Source: JBEEMU01 sp043778315
GTDB taxonomy: Bacteria > Bacteroidota > Bacteroidia > Chitinophagales > Saprospiraceae
Length of the DNA stretch: 13,548 bases
NCBI GenBank assembly: GCA_043778315.1
Contig: JAYWGJ010000396.1
Span: 1 to 13,548, forward strand
Reading direction: 5' to 3'
Both the position numbers and the translations under genes were made by a program. Below the pieces are notes generated by a model that saw nothing but the letters and a program-made list of their open reading frames with translations, was not told where the DNA came from and did no database searches. Positions within the stretch are counted from its first letter, which is position 1. Each line of letters opens with the position of its first letter. Of this stretch, positions 1 through 7,854 are shown one piece after another.

Positions 1-54
1 TACAAGATTTTATTTTATTTTTCAATAAAAATAAAAATGTAAGGCTATAATTGC

Positions 55-62
55 TATCTTTG
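55..62 (+). promoter_or_regulatory. Bacteroidota -7 promoter element (TATCTTTG) upstream of adk
   Basis: The octamer TATCTTTG matches the Bacteroidota -7 consensus TAnnTTTG exactly. The same octamer lies upstream of atpB and of the PKD-cyclophilin gene in this window. No TTTG-type -33 element is seen at the usual spacing. It is about 170 bases ahead of adk, so the leader would be long, and a second promoter closer to the gene is possible. The element could also belong to something other than adk. Confidence 0.45.
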
Positions 63-109
63 CAAATATAATTCGTTTATTTTGATGTAAAGTATAAAAA
101 ATAAGTGCC

Positions 110-160
110 TTTATAAAAAATAAAATTTTATTCTATCAAACACATTTTATTTTTTATAAA
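110..160. repeat. AT-only perfect inverted repeat, 17-bp arms, upstream of adk
   Basis: Positions 110-126 and 144-160 are exact reverse complements over 17 bases and are separated by 17 bases. All base pairs are A-T. It lies between the putative promoter and adk, so it could fold in the adk leader or serve as a protein-binding palindrome. A smaller AT-only hairpin (arms 13-22 and 27-36, loop CAAT) lies further upstream. In DNA this AT-rich, chance inverted repeats are common, so a function is not assured. Confidence 0.4.
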
Positions 161-231
161 CTGTATGGTTTGATTTAGTTGTCAGAAATCTTGGCTATTT
201 TATTTGTTTCACATATAATATTTAATTAACC

Positions 232-810
232 ATGCTCAATATTATACTTTTTGGTCCTCCTGGAAGCGGTAAAGGTACGCAAGCCGACGGATTGGTACAA
301 AAATACGGCTTACTACACATCTCTACGGGCGATTTATTTCGCTCCGAAATAGCCAACAAAACCGAATTGGGCTTGGCGGCAAAAGCGTATATGGACGCAG
401 GTAATCTCTTACCCGATGCGGTTACAATCGGTATGTTGCGCAGCACAATGGCAGCGCACCCCGAAGTAAATGGTTTTTTATTAGACGGTTTTCCGCGCAC
501 AATACCGCAAGCAGAGGCGTTAGACGTGCTTTTGGCAGAGTCGGGCGAAAGCGTAACGCAATTGATAGCGATGCAAGTAAACGAGGACGAACTCGTGGCG
601 CGCCTACTCAATAGAGCCGTTACTTCTGGGCGTACCGACGACTCGGACGAAACGATTATCCGCAATAGAATGAAAAACTACCACGAACAGACTACGCCCG
701 TAGCCGATTACTACACGACGCAGCACAAAACGACGCATATCGACGGTATGGGTACGGTTGGGGCGGTTTTTTCGCGGCTCTCCAAAGTGGTCGATAGTTG
801 CTTGGTGTAG
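232..810 (+). CDS. adk: Adenylate kinase
   Basis: Adenylate kinase catalyses ATP + AMP = 2 ADP in the cytoplasm and balances the adenine nucleotide pool. The 192-residue protein begins with a hydrophobic strand and the P-loop GPPGSGKGT (residues 8-16). The AMP-binding region (HISTGDLFR, about 29-37), the DGFPRT motif (about 85-90) and the late RNRMKNYHEQT helix follow. The LID is the short, zinc-free type (around SGRTDD), which fits the roughly 190-residue length usual in Bacteroidota. The ATG at 232 puts the P-loop at the normal distance from the N-terminus. The gene converges on atpG, and the two share a bidirectional terminator. GC content is clearly higher than in the AT-rich leader. Confidence 0.97.
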   Translation: MLNIILFGPPGSGKGTQADGLVQKYGLLHISTGDLFRSEIANKTELGLAAKAYMDAGNLLPDAVTIGMLRSTMAAHPEVNGFLLDGFPRTIPQAEALDVLLAESGESVTQLIAMQVNEDELVARLLNRAVTSGRTDDSDETIIRNRMKNYHEQTTPVADYYTTQHKTTHIDGMGTVGAVFSRLSKVVDSCLV

Positions 811-839
811 ATTAAATTTAAGCAATTCAATCATACAAT

Positions 840-878
840 AAAAATGCCGAACTACTGTATAAGTGGTTCGGCATTTTT
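840..878. terminator. Bidirectional rho-independent terminator between adk and atpG
   Basis: AAAAATGCCGAAC (840-852) pairs perfectly with its reverse complement at 866-878. A T-G wobble and three further pairs (854-856 with 862-864) extend the stem, leaving a GTATA loop. The GC-rich core is flanked by A-runs on one side and T-runs on the other, so the hairpin is followed by a U-tract when read in either direction. It lies 30 bases after the adk stop and 29 bases after the atpG stop, and so ends both the adk transcript and the ATP synthase operon. Confidence 0.93.
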
Positions 879-906
879 GTATTTTTATTATAAAAATAAA
901 CTGTTT

Positions 907-1797
907 TTACGACTCCAAAGCAGCTGCGCCGCCCACAATCTCCGAGAGTTCTTTCGTAATTGCTTCCTGACGTGCTTTATTGTAGTTGATTTTGAGTTCT
1001 TTTAGCAATTCATTCGCGTTTTCAGACGCTTTATCCATCGCCGTCATACGCGCACCATGTTCGGAGGCGTGCGTATCTAAGCAACATTTGAAGAGTTGCG
1101 ACTTGAGAATACTGGGTATCAAATGCTCTAAAAGCTGCGATTTGCTTGGTTCGAACTCAAAATCCGCTTTCCTGCCGCTTTGCTGCGCCTCCATTTTTGC
1201 TACTGGCAAAAACGGTTCTACGATAAAGTTTTGTGAAGCCGCATTTTTGAATTGTCCGTAAGCGATTTCTATCGCATCGTATTCTTTGTTGCTAAAAGCG
1301 TCCATCAAACGCTCTGCTACAAGCGCGGTATTATCAAAATTAAGCTCGGCAAAAAGATTAAAGTGGTCGGTGATGACGGTCGCTTTGCCACTGTAACGGC
1401 GTTGCGCGTACTCCATCGCTTTTTTGCCGATTGGCAAAATAGTAACTTTGCCTGCCGCCAACTGAGCCGAGTATTTACGCGTAATTACTTCGTTTGCTGC
1501 TTTATTGACGTAAGTATTAAACGCGCCACAAAGCCCTTTATTAGAGGTAACGACCACAATACACACGTTTTCGACCGCACGCTCTACGCCAAAACTCGAG
1601 CTACTATCGCCGTCGCTATTGCTCAAAATATTAGACAACATCTCGTTTTGCTTGTTCGCATACGGACGAAACTGCACTATCGCCTGTTGCGCACGACGCA
1701 ACTTCGAAGCCGAAACCATTTTCATGGCTTTCGTGATTTGTTGCGTAGAAATAACCGATTTGATACGCAAACGTACCTCTTTTAGATTTGCACCCAT
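907..1797 (-). CDS. atpG: F1F0 ATP synthase subunit gamma
   Basis: Gamma is the central rotor stalk of F1. It turns inside the alpha3-beta3 ring and couples proton flow in F0 to ATP synthesis. The 296-residue product has the conserved N-terminal helix (LKEVRLRIKSV, then QQITKAMKMVSASKLRRAQ, about residues 5-36). It also has the Rossmann-like middle segment SNKGLCGAFN (about 89-98) and the C-terminal helix with MTAMDKASENANELL and NKARQEAITKEL. Length is normal for the family. It is the last gene of the cluster and is followed by the bidirectional terminator. A YvlD/holin-like gene lies just upstream, in the place where atpA would normally be the direct neighbour. Confidence 0.97.
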   Translation of the reverse strand: MGANLKEVRLRIKSVISTQQITKAMKMVSASKLRRAQQAIVQFRPYANKQNEMLSNILSNSDGDSSSSFGVERAVENVCIVVVTSNKGLCGAFNTYVNKAANEVITRKYSAQLAAGKVTILPIGKKAMEYAQRRYSGKATVITDHFNLFAELNFDNTALVAERLMDAFSNKEYDAIEIAYGQFKNAASQNFIVEPFLPVAKMEAQQSGRKADFEFEPSKSQLLEHLIPSILKSQLFKCCLDTHASEHGARMTAMDKASENANELLKELKINYNKARQEAITKELSEIVGGAAALES

Positions 1798-1855
1798 TTT
1801 ATATTATGGTCTTTTTTTATTATTCAATAATAAAACATTGGTTATCAACGTTTTA

Positions 1856-2191
1856 TTATATTAACTTATTCATTATAGCATTACTGATAGAAACAATAAG
1901 TCCTAACAGAATACCACTAATCAAACCTTCCACATGAAACCCAACTATAAAATGCGACACAATAAGCAGTATGATGCCGTTTAGCACAATACTGAACAAA
2001 CCGAATGAAAGCAGGTTGATAGGTAGCGACAACAACTCCAAGATTGGCTTCACAAAATAATTGAGTAAACCAAAAATAAGTGCCGCCATAAACACCGTCA
2101 TTATAGAATCAGTATTAACGCCATCTAATAATTTATCACCAATAAAAAGCGATAAACTGTTCATTAACAGGGAGATACCTAAGTTTTTCAT
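1856..2191 (-). CDS. YvlD / phage holin 4-2 family membrane protein
   Basis: A 111-residue, very hydrophobic protein with about four membrane segments (roughly residues 4-20, 30-46, 56-82 and 86-104). The motif NYFVKPILELLSLPINLLSFGLF (residues 44-66, quoted only to mark its place) is the hallmark of the family called 'phage holin family protein' or YvlD. Despite the name, these are usually small chromosomal inner-membrane proteins of unknown role, not lysis proteins, and no phage genes are nearby. It sits between atpA and atpG in the same direction, 78 bases after atpA and 58 bases before atpG, and is probably co-transcribed with them. Whether it has anything to do with ATP synthase is unknown. 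Confidence 0.82.
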   Translation of the reverse strand: MKNLGISLLMNSLSLFIGDKLLDGVNTDSIMTVFMAALIFGLLNYFVKPILELLSLPINLLSFGLFSIVLNGIILLIVSHFIVGFHVEGLISGILLGLIVSISNAIMNKLI

Positions 2192-2212
2192 ACGTTGTAA
2201 AGATTTGTAATT

Positions 2213-2256
2213 AATAATTTAATGCGACTGACAAAAGTCAATCACATTGAATTATT
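2213..2256 (-). promoter_or_regulatory. Intercistronic hairpin between atpA and the YvlD-like gene
   Basis: Positions 2213-2232 and 2237-2256 form a 20-nucleotide-arm hairpin with an AAAA/TTTT loop. Of its pairs, 17 are Watson-Crick, one is a G-T wobble and two are mismatches. The core near the loop is CTGAC/GTCAA-like and the outer half is A-T. Reading in the operon direction there is no clean U-tract after it, so it looks less like a full terminator than an mRNA-processing or stability element, or a weak attenuator, separating atpA from the two downstream genes. Confidence 0.5.
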
Positions 2257-2269
2257 TAATATCTATAAA

Positions 2270-3853
2270 TTATTTATATTGACTGCTGATTTGTTTTGCC
2301 AACGCTTCCACAACCGCTAAATCTGCTTTTTCGTATTTGCCTGCTTTGAACGATGCCAACACTTCTGGGTGTTTTTTGTCCATTTCTATGTGAAATTGCG
2401 CCTCAAACTCGCGTACTTTATCCGTCGGAATATCGCGGAGCAAACCGCGTGTACCTAAGTGAATGATAGCCACTTGTTTTTCTACCGCTACGGGCGAAAA
2501 CTGCGCTTGTTTCAATATCTCGACGTTGCGCGCACCTTTTGCTAGTACCGACGCGGTAGCCGCATCGAGGTCAGAGCCGAACTTAGAGAACGCCTCCAAT
2601 TCGCGGTATTGCGCTTGGTCTAATTTGAGCGTACCCGCTACTTTTTTCATTGATTTGATTTGGGCATTACCACCCACACGCGATACCGAAATACCTACAT
2701 TCACGGCTGGACGAATACCTGCATTAAACAAATTCGACTCCAAAAATATCTGTCCGTCCGTAATCGAGATTACGTTCGTTGGGATATACGCGGATACATC
2801 GGCTGCTTGCGTCTCGATAATCGGCAACGCCGTTAATGAGCCGCCACCTTTCACGATACCTGCTTTTTTCAACGACTCGGGTAAGTCGTTCATATCGTTG
2901 GCGATAGCATCATTATTGATTACTTTTGCGGCGCGCTCGAGCAAGCGGCTGTGTAAGTAAAATACGTCACCTGGATATGCCTCACGACCTGGCGGACGGC
3001 GTAAAAGTAACGATACTTCGCGGTAAGCGACCGCTTGTTTAGACAAATCATCGTAAACGATAAGTGCCGAACGACCCGTATCGCGGAAAAATTCGCCTAT
3101 CGCCGCGCCCGACATCGGTGCGAAAAACTGCATCGGTGCAGGGTCTGCCGCAGATGCCGAAACGATAGTGGTGTAAGCCATCGCGCCGTTGTCTTCCAAT
3201 ATTTTGGCTACCTGCGCTACCGTAGAGGCTTTCTGCCCACACGCCACATAGATACAATATACAGGCTTGCCTGCTGCAAAAAATTCTTTTTGGTTGATAA
3301 TCGTATCGAGCGCGATAGCGGTTTTGCCCGTCTGACGGTCGCCGATGATTAGCTCGCGCTGACCGCGTCCAATAGGTATCATCGCGTCAATCGCTTTGAT
3401 GCCTGTTTGCAACGGCTCGGTAACCGGCTGACGGAAGATAACGCCTGGAGCTTTGCGCTCGATAGGCATTTCGTAAGTTACGCCCGTGATAGGTCCTTTG
3501 CCGTCAATCGGTTCGCCGAGTGTGTTCACTACGCGACCAATCATGCCTTCGCCTACGTTGATAGAAGCGATACGACCTGTACGACGCACGGTATCGCCTT
3601 CGCGAATATCGTCTGCCGCACCCATCAATACTACCCCAACATTGTCTTCCTCCAAGTTCAATACCACGGCTTTCACGCCGTTTTCGAACTCCACTAACTC
3701 ACCTGCACGCGATTTGGTCAAGCCATACACGCGGGCGATGCCGTCGCCTACTTGCAATACAGTACCTACTTCCTCGAGCTGCGTCGCGTTTGTCACGCCC
3801 GCCAACTGTTGTTTCAGTATCGCTGATATTTCATCTGGTTTTACGTCTGCCAT
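2270..3853 (-). CDS. atpA: F1F0 ATP synthase subunit alpha
   Basis: Alpha forms the F1 hexamer with beta, carries the non-catalytic nucleotide sites and contributes the arginine finger to the catalytic site. The 527-residue protein shows the N-terminal beta-barrel with [11 protein letters not shown] (36-45) and the Walker A GDRQTGKT (171-178). [16 protein letters not shown] (264-279) covers Walker [25 protein letters not shown] is also present, and SVSRVGG places the arginine finger at about R392. Length is normal. Its start lies only 19 bases after the stop of the inserted 253-residue gene, so it is tightly linked to the cassette that interrupts atpH-atpA. Codon use is GC-richer than in that cassette (for example 36 of 60 bases G/C at 3061-3120). 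Confidence 0.98.
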   Translation of the reverse strand: MADVKPDEISAILKQQLAGVTNATQLEEVGTVLQVGDGIARVYGLTKSRAGELVEFENGVKAVVLNLEEDNVGVVLMGAADDIREGDTVRRTGRIASINVGEGMIGRVVNTLGEPIDGKGPITGVTYEMPIERKAPGVIFRQPVTEPLQTGIKAIDAMIPIGRGQRELIIGDRQTGKTAIALDTIINQKEFFAAGKPVYCIYVACGQKASTVAQVAKILEDNGAMAYTTIVSASAADPAPMQFFAPMSGAAIGEFFRDTGRSALIVYDDLSKQAVAYREVSLLLRRPPGREAYPGDVFYLHSRLLERAAKVINNDAIANDMNDLPESLKKAGIVKGGGSLTALPIIETQAADVSAYIPTNVISITDGQIFLESNLFNAGIRPAVNVGISVSRVGGNAQIKSMKKVAGTLKLDQAQYRELEAFSKFGSDLDAATASVLAKGARNVEILKQAQFSPVAVEKQVAIIHLGTRGLLRDIPTDKVREFEAQFHIEMDKKHPEVLASFKAGKYEKADLAVVEALAKQISSQYK

Positions 3854-3872
3854 GATATTTTAAAAATTTAAT

Positions 3873-4634
3873 TTATAATATATTATTAGTTGGTAGCGTT
3901 GGTACAACCGTTAGGGTTGTTGCACGCTGAATTATAGTATTAAAGTCGATTTTAAAATCGGTAGTAACTTGCGCTTGGTTCGGATTTTCATAAAAAACAA
4001 CTGGAATATTCAAAAGTTGTAAACTTAAAGGCTCAATTTTCACTGGGAAATCTTGCTTTTTAGACTCTTTCATATATTTTTGATAAAACAGGCGAGTTGA
4101 GCCAGCATCAAGTGTTCCTTCGTCTTGAATTTCTGTTGTTAAATAATTGAAACAACAAATACCTATTGGATATATTTGTGCGTCTTTTAAACGCGTAAAA
4201 TCAGGATTTGCGGCTAAAAAAACAGAAAATGTATTCAATGTACCTGTATATTTTGCCTTTACGTTTGAAAACATTTTTGGTGAAATCGTTTGCTTCATTT
4301 CAAGCATACAAATATAAAAACGATTTACATTTACATCATACCAAATTATTGTTTTCTCAACTTTATCGCCTGCACTTGTAAACGCGGCTTTTTGTTTGTC
4401 AAGCAAAAAGTTATTTGGAAACTGTTGGTGTGAAAATTCATTTTCAAAAATCCAAACTTTTTCATTGGGCAAATTCAATATTTCTATTTTTAATAACGGA
4501 ACAGTAGAACTTCTATTTTTTCTTGCATTTACTTCTTCGATATTTAATGTAGTGCCATAATACTTTTTGAATACGCCGATTTCAGTATCTAATTTCCGTG
4601 CAATATGCTCGCGAATATCCTTTATTGGAAACAT
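3873..4634 (-). CDS. Unrecognised protein, possible PD-(D/E)XK-like nuclease paired with the upstream ATPase
   Basis: I do not recognise this 253-residue family. No signal peptide or membrane segment is visible, so it is probably cytosolic. A hydrophobic strand FYICMLEMK (106-114) ends in E-x-K (E112, K114). An aspartate lies shortly before it in IIWYD (D100), with D90 as an alternative. That arrangement resembles the core of PD-(D/E)XK nucleases, but it is a short motif and could be chance. Later parts contain mixed strands (YPIGICCFNYL, LLNIPVVFYEN) and a low-charge C-terminus. It starts 5 bases after the stop of the ATPase gene, which implies translational coupling and a two-gene module. 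It ends 19 bases before atpA. Base composition is AT-rich like the ATPase and unlike atpA. The gene call is strong; the nuclease idea is tentative. Confidence 0.85.
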   Translation of the reverse strand: MFPIKDIREHIARKLDTEIGVFKKYYGTTLNIEEVNARKNRSSTVPLLKIEILNLPNEKVWIFENEFSHQQFPNNFLLDKQKAAFTSAGDKVEKTIIWYDVNVNRFYICMLEMKQTISPKMFSNVKAKYTGTLNTFSVFLAANPDFTRLKDAQIYPIGICCFNYLTTEIQDEGTLDAGSTRLFYQKYMKESKKQDFPVKIEPLSLQLLNIPVVFYENPNQAQVTTDFKIDFNTIIQRATTLTVVPTLPTNNIL

Positions 4635-4639
4635 ACCAA

Positions 4640-6109
4640 TTATTGATTTTGTTGGTTAAACATTAAATCCGACAAATAATTATTTATTTGTGAAACATTA
4701 TCTTCTGCTGCTTTAAAGGAGGCGAAAATTGCACCATAATTAGAAATTGTTGTTTCTGTTACGGTTTCGCCATTAAAATAATAAATACCTGTATTTTCAG
4801 GATTTACTTGCTTATCGCTAAAACCTAATTGCTCCGCAACCTCCGCTTTATTTTTTAACTGCCCTAATGTCAAATAATTATTCAACATTTGCCCTATTAA
4901 CGGACTATGTGTAGTCAATAATAAACGATTACCTTGATTAGCAAAATCAAGTAATAAATCCAATAAACGCAATTGACTTACAGGGTGTAAATTTTCTTCG
5001 GGTTCATCTAATATTAAAAAATTATTAGACTGTTTTGCCCAATATTTTAAATATAAAAACAACGTTCCTAATTGATTGACCGACGAAGAAGCTAAAAATA
5101 AATCAATAGAATGCGCCGCTTCGCTACCGCTAGTTTGAAACTCAAACAATTCTCTACGTTTAGAAATAGCAGTTGATTCTGTTACCGTAATACTTCCACC
5201 CATAATTTTAGATAACTTGATTAAAAAATCATCATAAAATCCTGTACCATTAGTTATAAAATCTTCATTTTTATTTGCTCTTAATTTCGAAATAGCCTCA
5301 ATTAATGTACTAATATGTACTGTATGATTGCTATCGGGCTTGCGGTTCAATAAAGCATTTATTTTTTCTTGGTTTTCATCTTTATTTTCTGCAAGTTCGA
5401 TAAGTTGTGATAGCAGTTCTTTGCGTTTTTGATTTTCCTGCGTTACTAATTCATCGGCATTTTCTAATATAAAAATACGATTAGCAGGTAAGAAAAACGG
5501 TGCTTCCTTATTTTGCAATAGCAAACGTAGAAGGGATTGTGGCAAAGAGTTTTTAACAAAGTTTTTTTGAATTTCTTTTACATGATTTTGAAAAAAATCA
5601 GCAGGGATTTTATCAAATACCTCATTATTTTCCTGAATTTCTACATCTAAAGAGCCTTCCTTTTTCAATAGAGTTACTATTTCTATGGAATTATCTTCTG
5701 TATTTTCAGCAGATAAGCCAATCATTGCTTTGGAAGATAATTTTTTTTCAGTTACATCTTCAAACTTAAATTCAAAAGAAATATCTAAATTGGAAACAAT
5801 AAAATTAGCGCGACCATTCGTTTTTAAGGCTTTAGGAATTGCTTTGGTTTTTAAAAAAGATGCAAAATCATTTAATATATTTTGTACCATTGTTTCTGTC
5901 AAAGTCAGACACTCCGTCTTGTCTATTTCAAAACTATTATGCACGGACTCTGTAAAGTCCTTTTGAACTTCACTGCTAAAAATATCATATATTAGTTTTG
6001 CTAAGTAAGTTTTGCCCGTATTGTTGTAGCCTACAAAAAAATAATGCTTTTTTGATAGGTCAATACGGGCTTCTTTGATAGCACCAAAATTTTTTATTAT
6101 TAGTAACAT
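4640..6109 (-). CDS. AAA-type (AAA_15/OLD-like) ATPase
   Basis: A 489-residue cytosolic ATPase of the ABC/SMC-like group. It starts with the typical LLIIKNFGAIKEARIDL strand pair, then Walker A GYNNTGKT (27-34). A long insert of about 170 residues follows, with an acidic, lysine-rich, probably coiled-coil stretch (about 217-256) just after the conserved FFLPANR strand (205-211). A signature-like segment SSSVNQLG is at 341-348, Walker B FLILDEP at 364-370 with D368/E369, and the switch histidine in LLLTTHSPL at H401. Proteins of this build occur in OLD, Septu, PARIS, Rlo and retron-linked defence systems, paired with an effector. Here no nuclease or Toprim domain is fused, and the next gene, 5 bases on, may be the effector. 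DNA is very AT-rich (13 of 60 bases G/C at 5221-5280). It lies 34 bases after atpH, inside the ATP synthase operon. Confidence 0.93.
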   Translation of the reverse strand: MLLIIKNFGAIKEARIDLSKKHYFFVGYNNTGKTYLAKLIYDIFSSEVQKDFTESVHNSFEIDKTECLTLTETMVQNILNDFASFLKTKAIPKALKTNGRANFIVSNLDISFEFKFEDVTEKKLSSKAMIGLSAENTEDNSIEIVTLLKKEGSLDVEIQENNEVFDKIPADFFQNHVKEIQKNFVKNSLPQSLLRLLLQNKEAPFFLPANRIFILENADELVTQENQKRKELLSQLIELAENKDENQEKINALLNRKPDSNHTVHISTLIEAISKLRANKNEDFITNGTGFYDDFLIKLSKIMGGSITVTESTAISKRRELFEFQTSGSEAAHSIDLFLASSSVNQLGTLFLYLKYWAKQSNNFLILDEPEENLHPVSQLRLLDLLLDFANQGNRLLLTTHSPLIGQMLNNYLTLGQLKNKAEVAEQLGFSDKQVNPENTGIYYFNGETVTETTISNYGAIFASFKAAEDNVSQINNYLSDLMFNQQNQ

Positions 6110-6143
6110 AATTTTTACATTAAATTTAGCTTAACTCAACAAC

Positions 6144-6707
6144 TTAATAATCTGCCGTGTAAACATTTTTTTGCGAAAAGCCCTTACGGATTTGGTCTAA
6201 TTGATACGCGATGCTCGAGTCGTAGCGTTTGTTGTCAAACTCGAGTACGAAGCCGCCGATAAGGTCAGCATCTACGCTCGCCTCCAAATCAACGGAGTTG
6301 TGCAGTACGTTGTCCGCTTCTAAGCGCGCCTTGATAGCTGCTACCGTGACCGCCGACACAGGCGTTGCCGTAATTAGCTTTACCGAAGAGATGCTTTTTA
6401 GGTTTTTGTATTGAAATACCACCTCTTTCGCTACTTCGGGCAGATACGACTCGCGTCCTTTTGTTATCAATAACTTGAAAAAAGTTAAAGCAACAGGACT
6501 TACGGTCGCGCCGAATATAGCGTCAAAAATTTTCTCTTTTTTGTCGGCGGAGATAATAGGGCTTTTCAGCATAGCTGCAAAATCTTGTAATTTTGCGGTT
6601 TCCGAAAAAAGCATCATATCATTATAAACCGCATCTAATTCACCCCGCTCCTGCGAAAGGTCAATCAGCGATTTGGCATAACGCCCTGCAATACGAATAG
6701 CAGACAT
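6144..6707 (-). CDS. atpH: F1F0 ATP synthase subunit delta
   Basis: Delta (OSCP) joins the peripheral stalk made of the b subunits to the top of the alpha3-beta3 head. The 187-residue product starts with the conserved IAGRYAKSLIDLSQERGELDAV helix region (about 5-26). It has the C-terminal signature DADLIGGFVLEFDNKRYDSSI (about 146-166), and its length is normal. It is normally followed directly by atpA; here two foreign-looking genes come between them. Upstream, an unusual 242-base gap with a long palindrome separates it from atpF, where only a few bases are expected. Confidence 0.96.
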   Translation of the reverse strand: MSAIRIAGRYAKSLIDLSQERGELDAVYNDMMLFSETAKLQDFAAMLKSPIISADKKEKIFDAIFGATVSPVALTFFKLLITKGRESYLPEVAKEVVFQYKNLKSISSVKLITATPVSAVTVAAIKARLEADNVLHNSVDLEASVDADLIGGFVLEFDNKRYDSSIAYQLDQIRKGFSQKNVYTADY

Positions 6708-6771
6708 AGTATATATATTTTAAAATAGTATTTTTCATTTGGCTATTGCCAAACGGATTGGGAATGAAGAG

Positions 6772-6908
6772 AAAATAAGGTACTGAATATTATCACGCAG
6801 AATTTTGGGTCAAAACAAGGCAGATTTGAGGCGCGATGCCGTGCATCGTAACGAAAATCTAACGCAGTTTTGGCGCGAAAGACAAGTGAGGATACAGTAA
6901 CTTATTTT
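6772..6908. mobile_element. MITE-like 137-bp imperfect palindrome between atpF and atpH
   Basis: The terminal arms AAAATAAGGTACTG (6772-6785) and CAGTAACTTATTTT (6895-6908) are inverted repeats matching at 13 of 14 positions. Inside, AGATTT (6822-6827) pairs with AAATCT (6855-6860), and CGATGC (6834-6839) pairs with GCATCG (6843-6848) around a CGT loop. All pairs share one centre, near 6840-6841. Weaker matches (GGAATG 6761-6766 with CGTTCC 6914-6919) extend it outward. It holds no gene. The size, terminal inverted repeats and lack of coding capacity suggest a MITE or another structured repeat inserted into the operon. No clear target-site duplication is seen, so a mobile origin is inferred and a regulatory RNA structure is the alternative. 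Confidence 0.6.
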
Positions 6909-6949
6909 GGACACGTTCCTCATGAAGCTAAAAATATAGCCCAAGTAAA

Positions 6950-7465
6950 TTAGTTGAGATTAATATCTTTCACTAAGTTATTCACAAACGACTCGTTCGC
7001 AGCGTCGCCTTGTAGTTTTTGGCGGAGCAATTTCTCTGCTATCTCCAAAGCTAATGTACCTGCTTGGTTTTTGACGTTGTGCAACATCTCTAACTCGCGG
7101 TTTTTGATGTCTTGCACCGCCGACTCCACTTTCTTTTTGTATTCGGCAGCCGCTTGCTCCTTTGCTTCTTTCAAAATCTGCGCTTTCATTTCGCGGGCTT
7201 CTTTCAAAATCACTGCTTTTTCTTCTTGCGCTTGACGCAACAAAACATCGTTTTTAGCGGTAAGATTTTGGATTTCGGCACGAGCGCGGTCTGCTGATTG
7301 CAGCGCATTGTCGATGCTTTCCTCGCGGTCTTTGAGCGCGGCAGTGATAGGCGCAAATGCGAATTTGCGTAGCAACAAAAAGAACACACCAAAAAGTAGG
7401 GTAGTCCAAAATATCAAACCAAACTCGGGCTTGATAACCGAAAAATTCATTTCTAAAAATAGCAT
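6950..7465 (-). CDS. atpF: F1F0 ATP synthase subunit b
   Basis: Subunit b dimers form the peripheral stalk that keeps F1 from turning with the rotor. The protein has one N-terminal membrane helix (GLIFWTTLLFGVFFLLL, about 16-32) followed by a long, charged, heptad-like helix to near the end. The 171 residues are normal for the family. Two in-frame ATGs are plausible. The upstream one gives MLFLEMNF, and the internal one at 7450 gives MNFSVIKPEFG, which looks more like Bacteroidota b subunits; the real start may be 7450. It lies downstream of atpE, behind a hairpin that may reduce read-through. Confidence 0.94.
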   Translation of the reverse strand: MLFLEMNFSVIKPEFGLIFWTTLLFGVFFLLLRKFAFAPITAALKDREESIDNALQSADRARAEIQNLTAKNDVLLRQAQEEKAVILKEAREMKAQILKEAKEQAAAEYKKKVESAVQDIKNRELEMLHNVKNQAGTLALEIAEKLLRQKLQGDAANESFVNNLVKDINLN

Positions 7466-7514
7466 TGTTTACTTATTATATATAATGTGTAAAAATTTCT
7501 TGTTTTGTAAAAAT

Positions 7515-7550
7515 AAGGGCAGCCACGAACCAACCGTTGCGGCTGCCCTT
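7515..7550 (-). terminator. Hairpin terminator/attenuator between atpE and atpF
   Basis: AAGGGCAGCC (7515-7524) pairs perfectly with GGCTGCCCTT (7541-7550), giving a 10-bp GC-rich stem with a 16-base loop. Read in the operon direction, the stem is followed by TTATTTTTAC, a modest U-tract; on the other strand TTTTTCTCTTT follows. It sits 27 bases after the atpE stop and 49 bases before the atpF start, inside the operon. Full termination would silence the downstream F1 genes, so partial termination or 3'-end protection of atpE mRNA is likelier. That would fit the high copy number of subunit c. Confidence 0.75.
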
Positions 7551-7577
7551 TTTCTCTTTATCCCAAAGGAATAAAAA

Positions 7578-7823
<246 letters not shown>

Positions 7824-7854
7824 TTATTGTATTTTTAAGCTGTTTTGAGCTGTC

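Noticed and set aside
1252..1785. 177-residue frame on the + strand opposite atpG
   Set aside because: It is an antisense shadow of atpG with unusual residue composition and no independent start signals.
3873..4634. Assigning the partner gene to a named defence system such as Septu or PARIS
   Set aside because: No HNH motif (PtuB) or Toprim/DUF4435 features (AriB) can be seen; a name would not be supported by the sequence.
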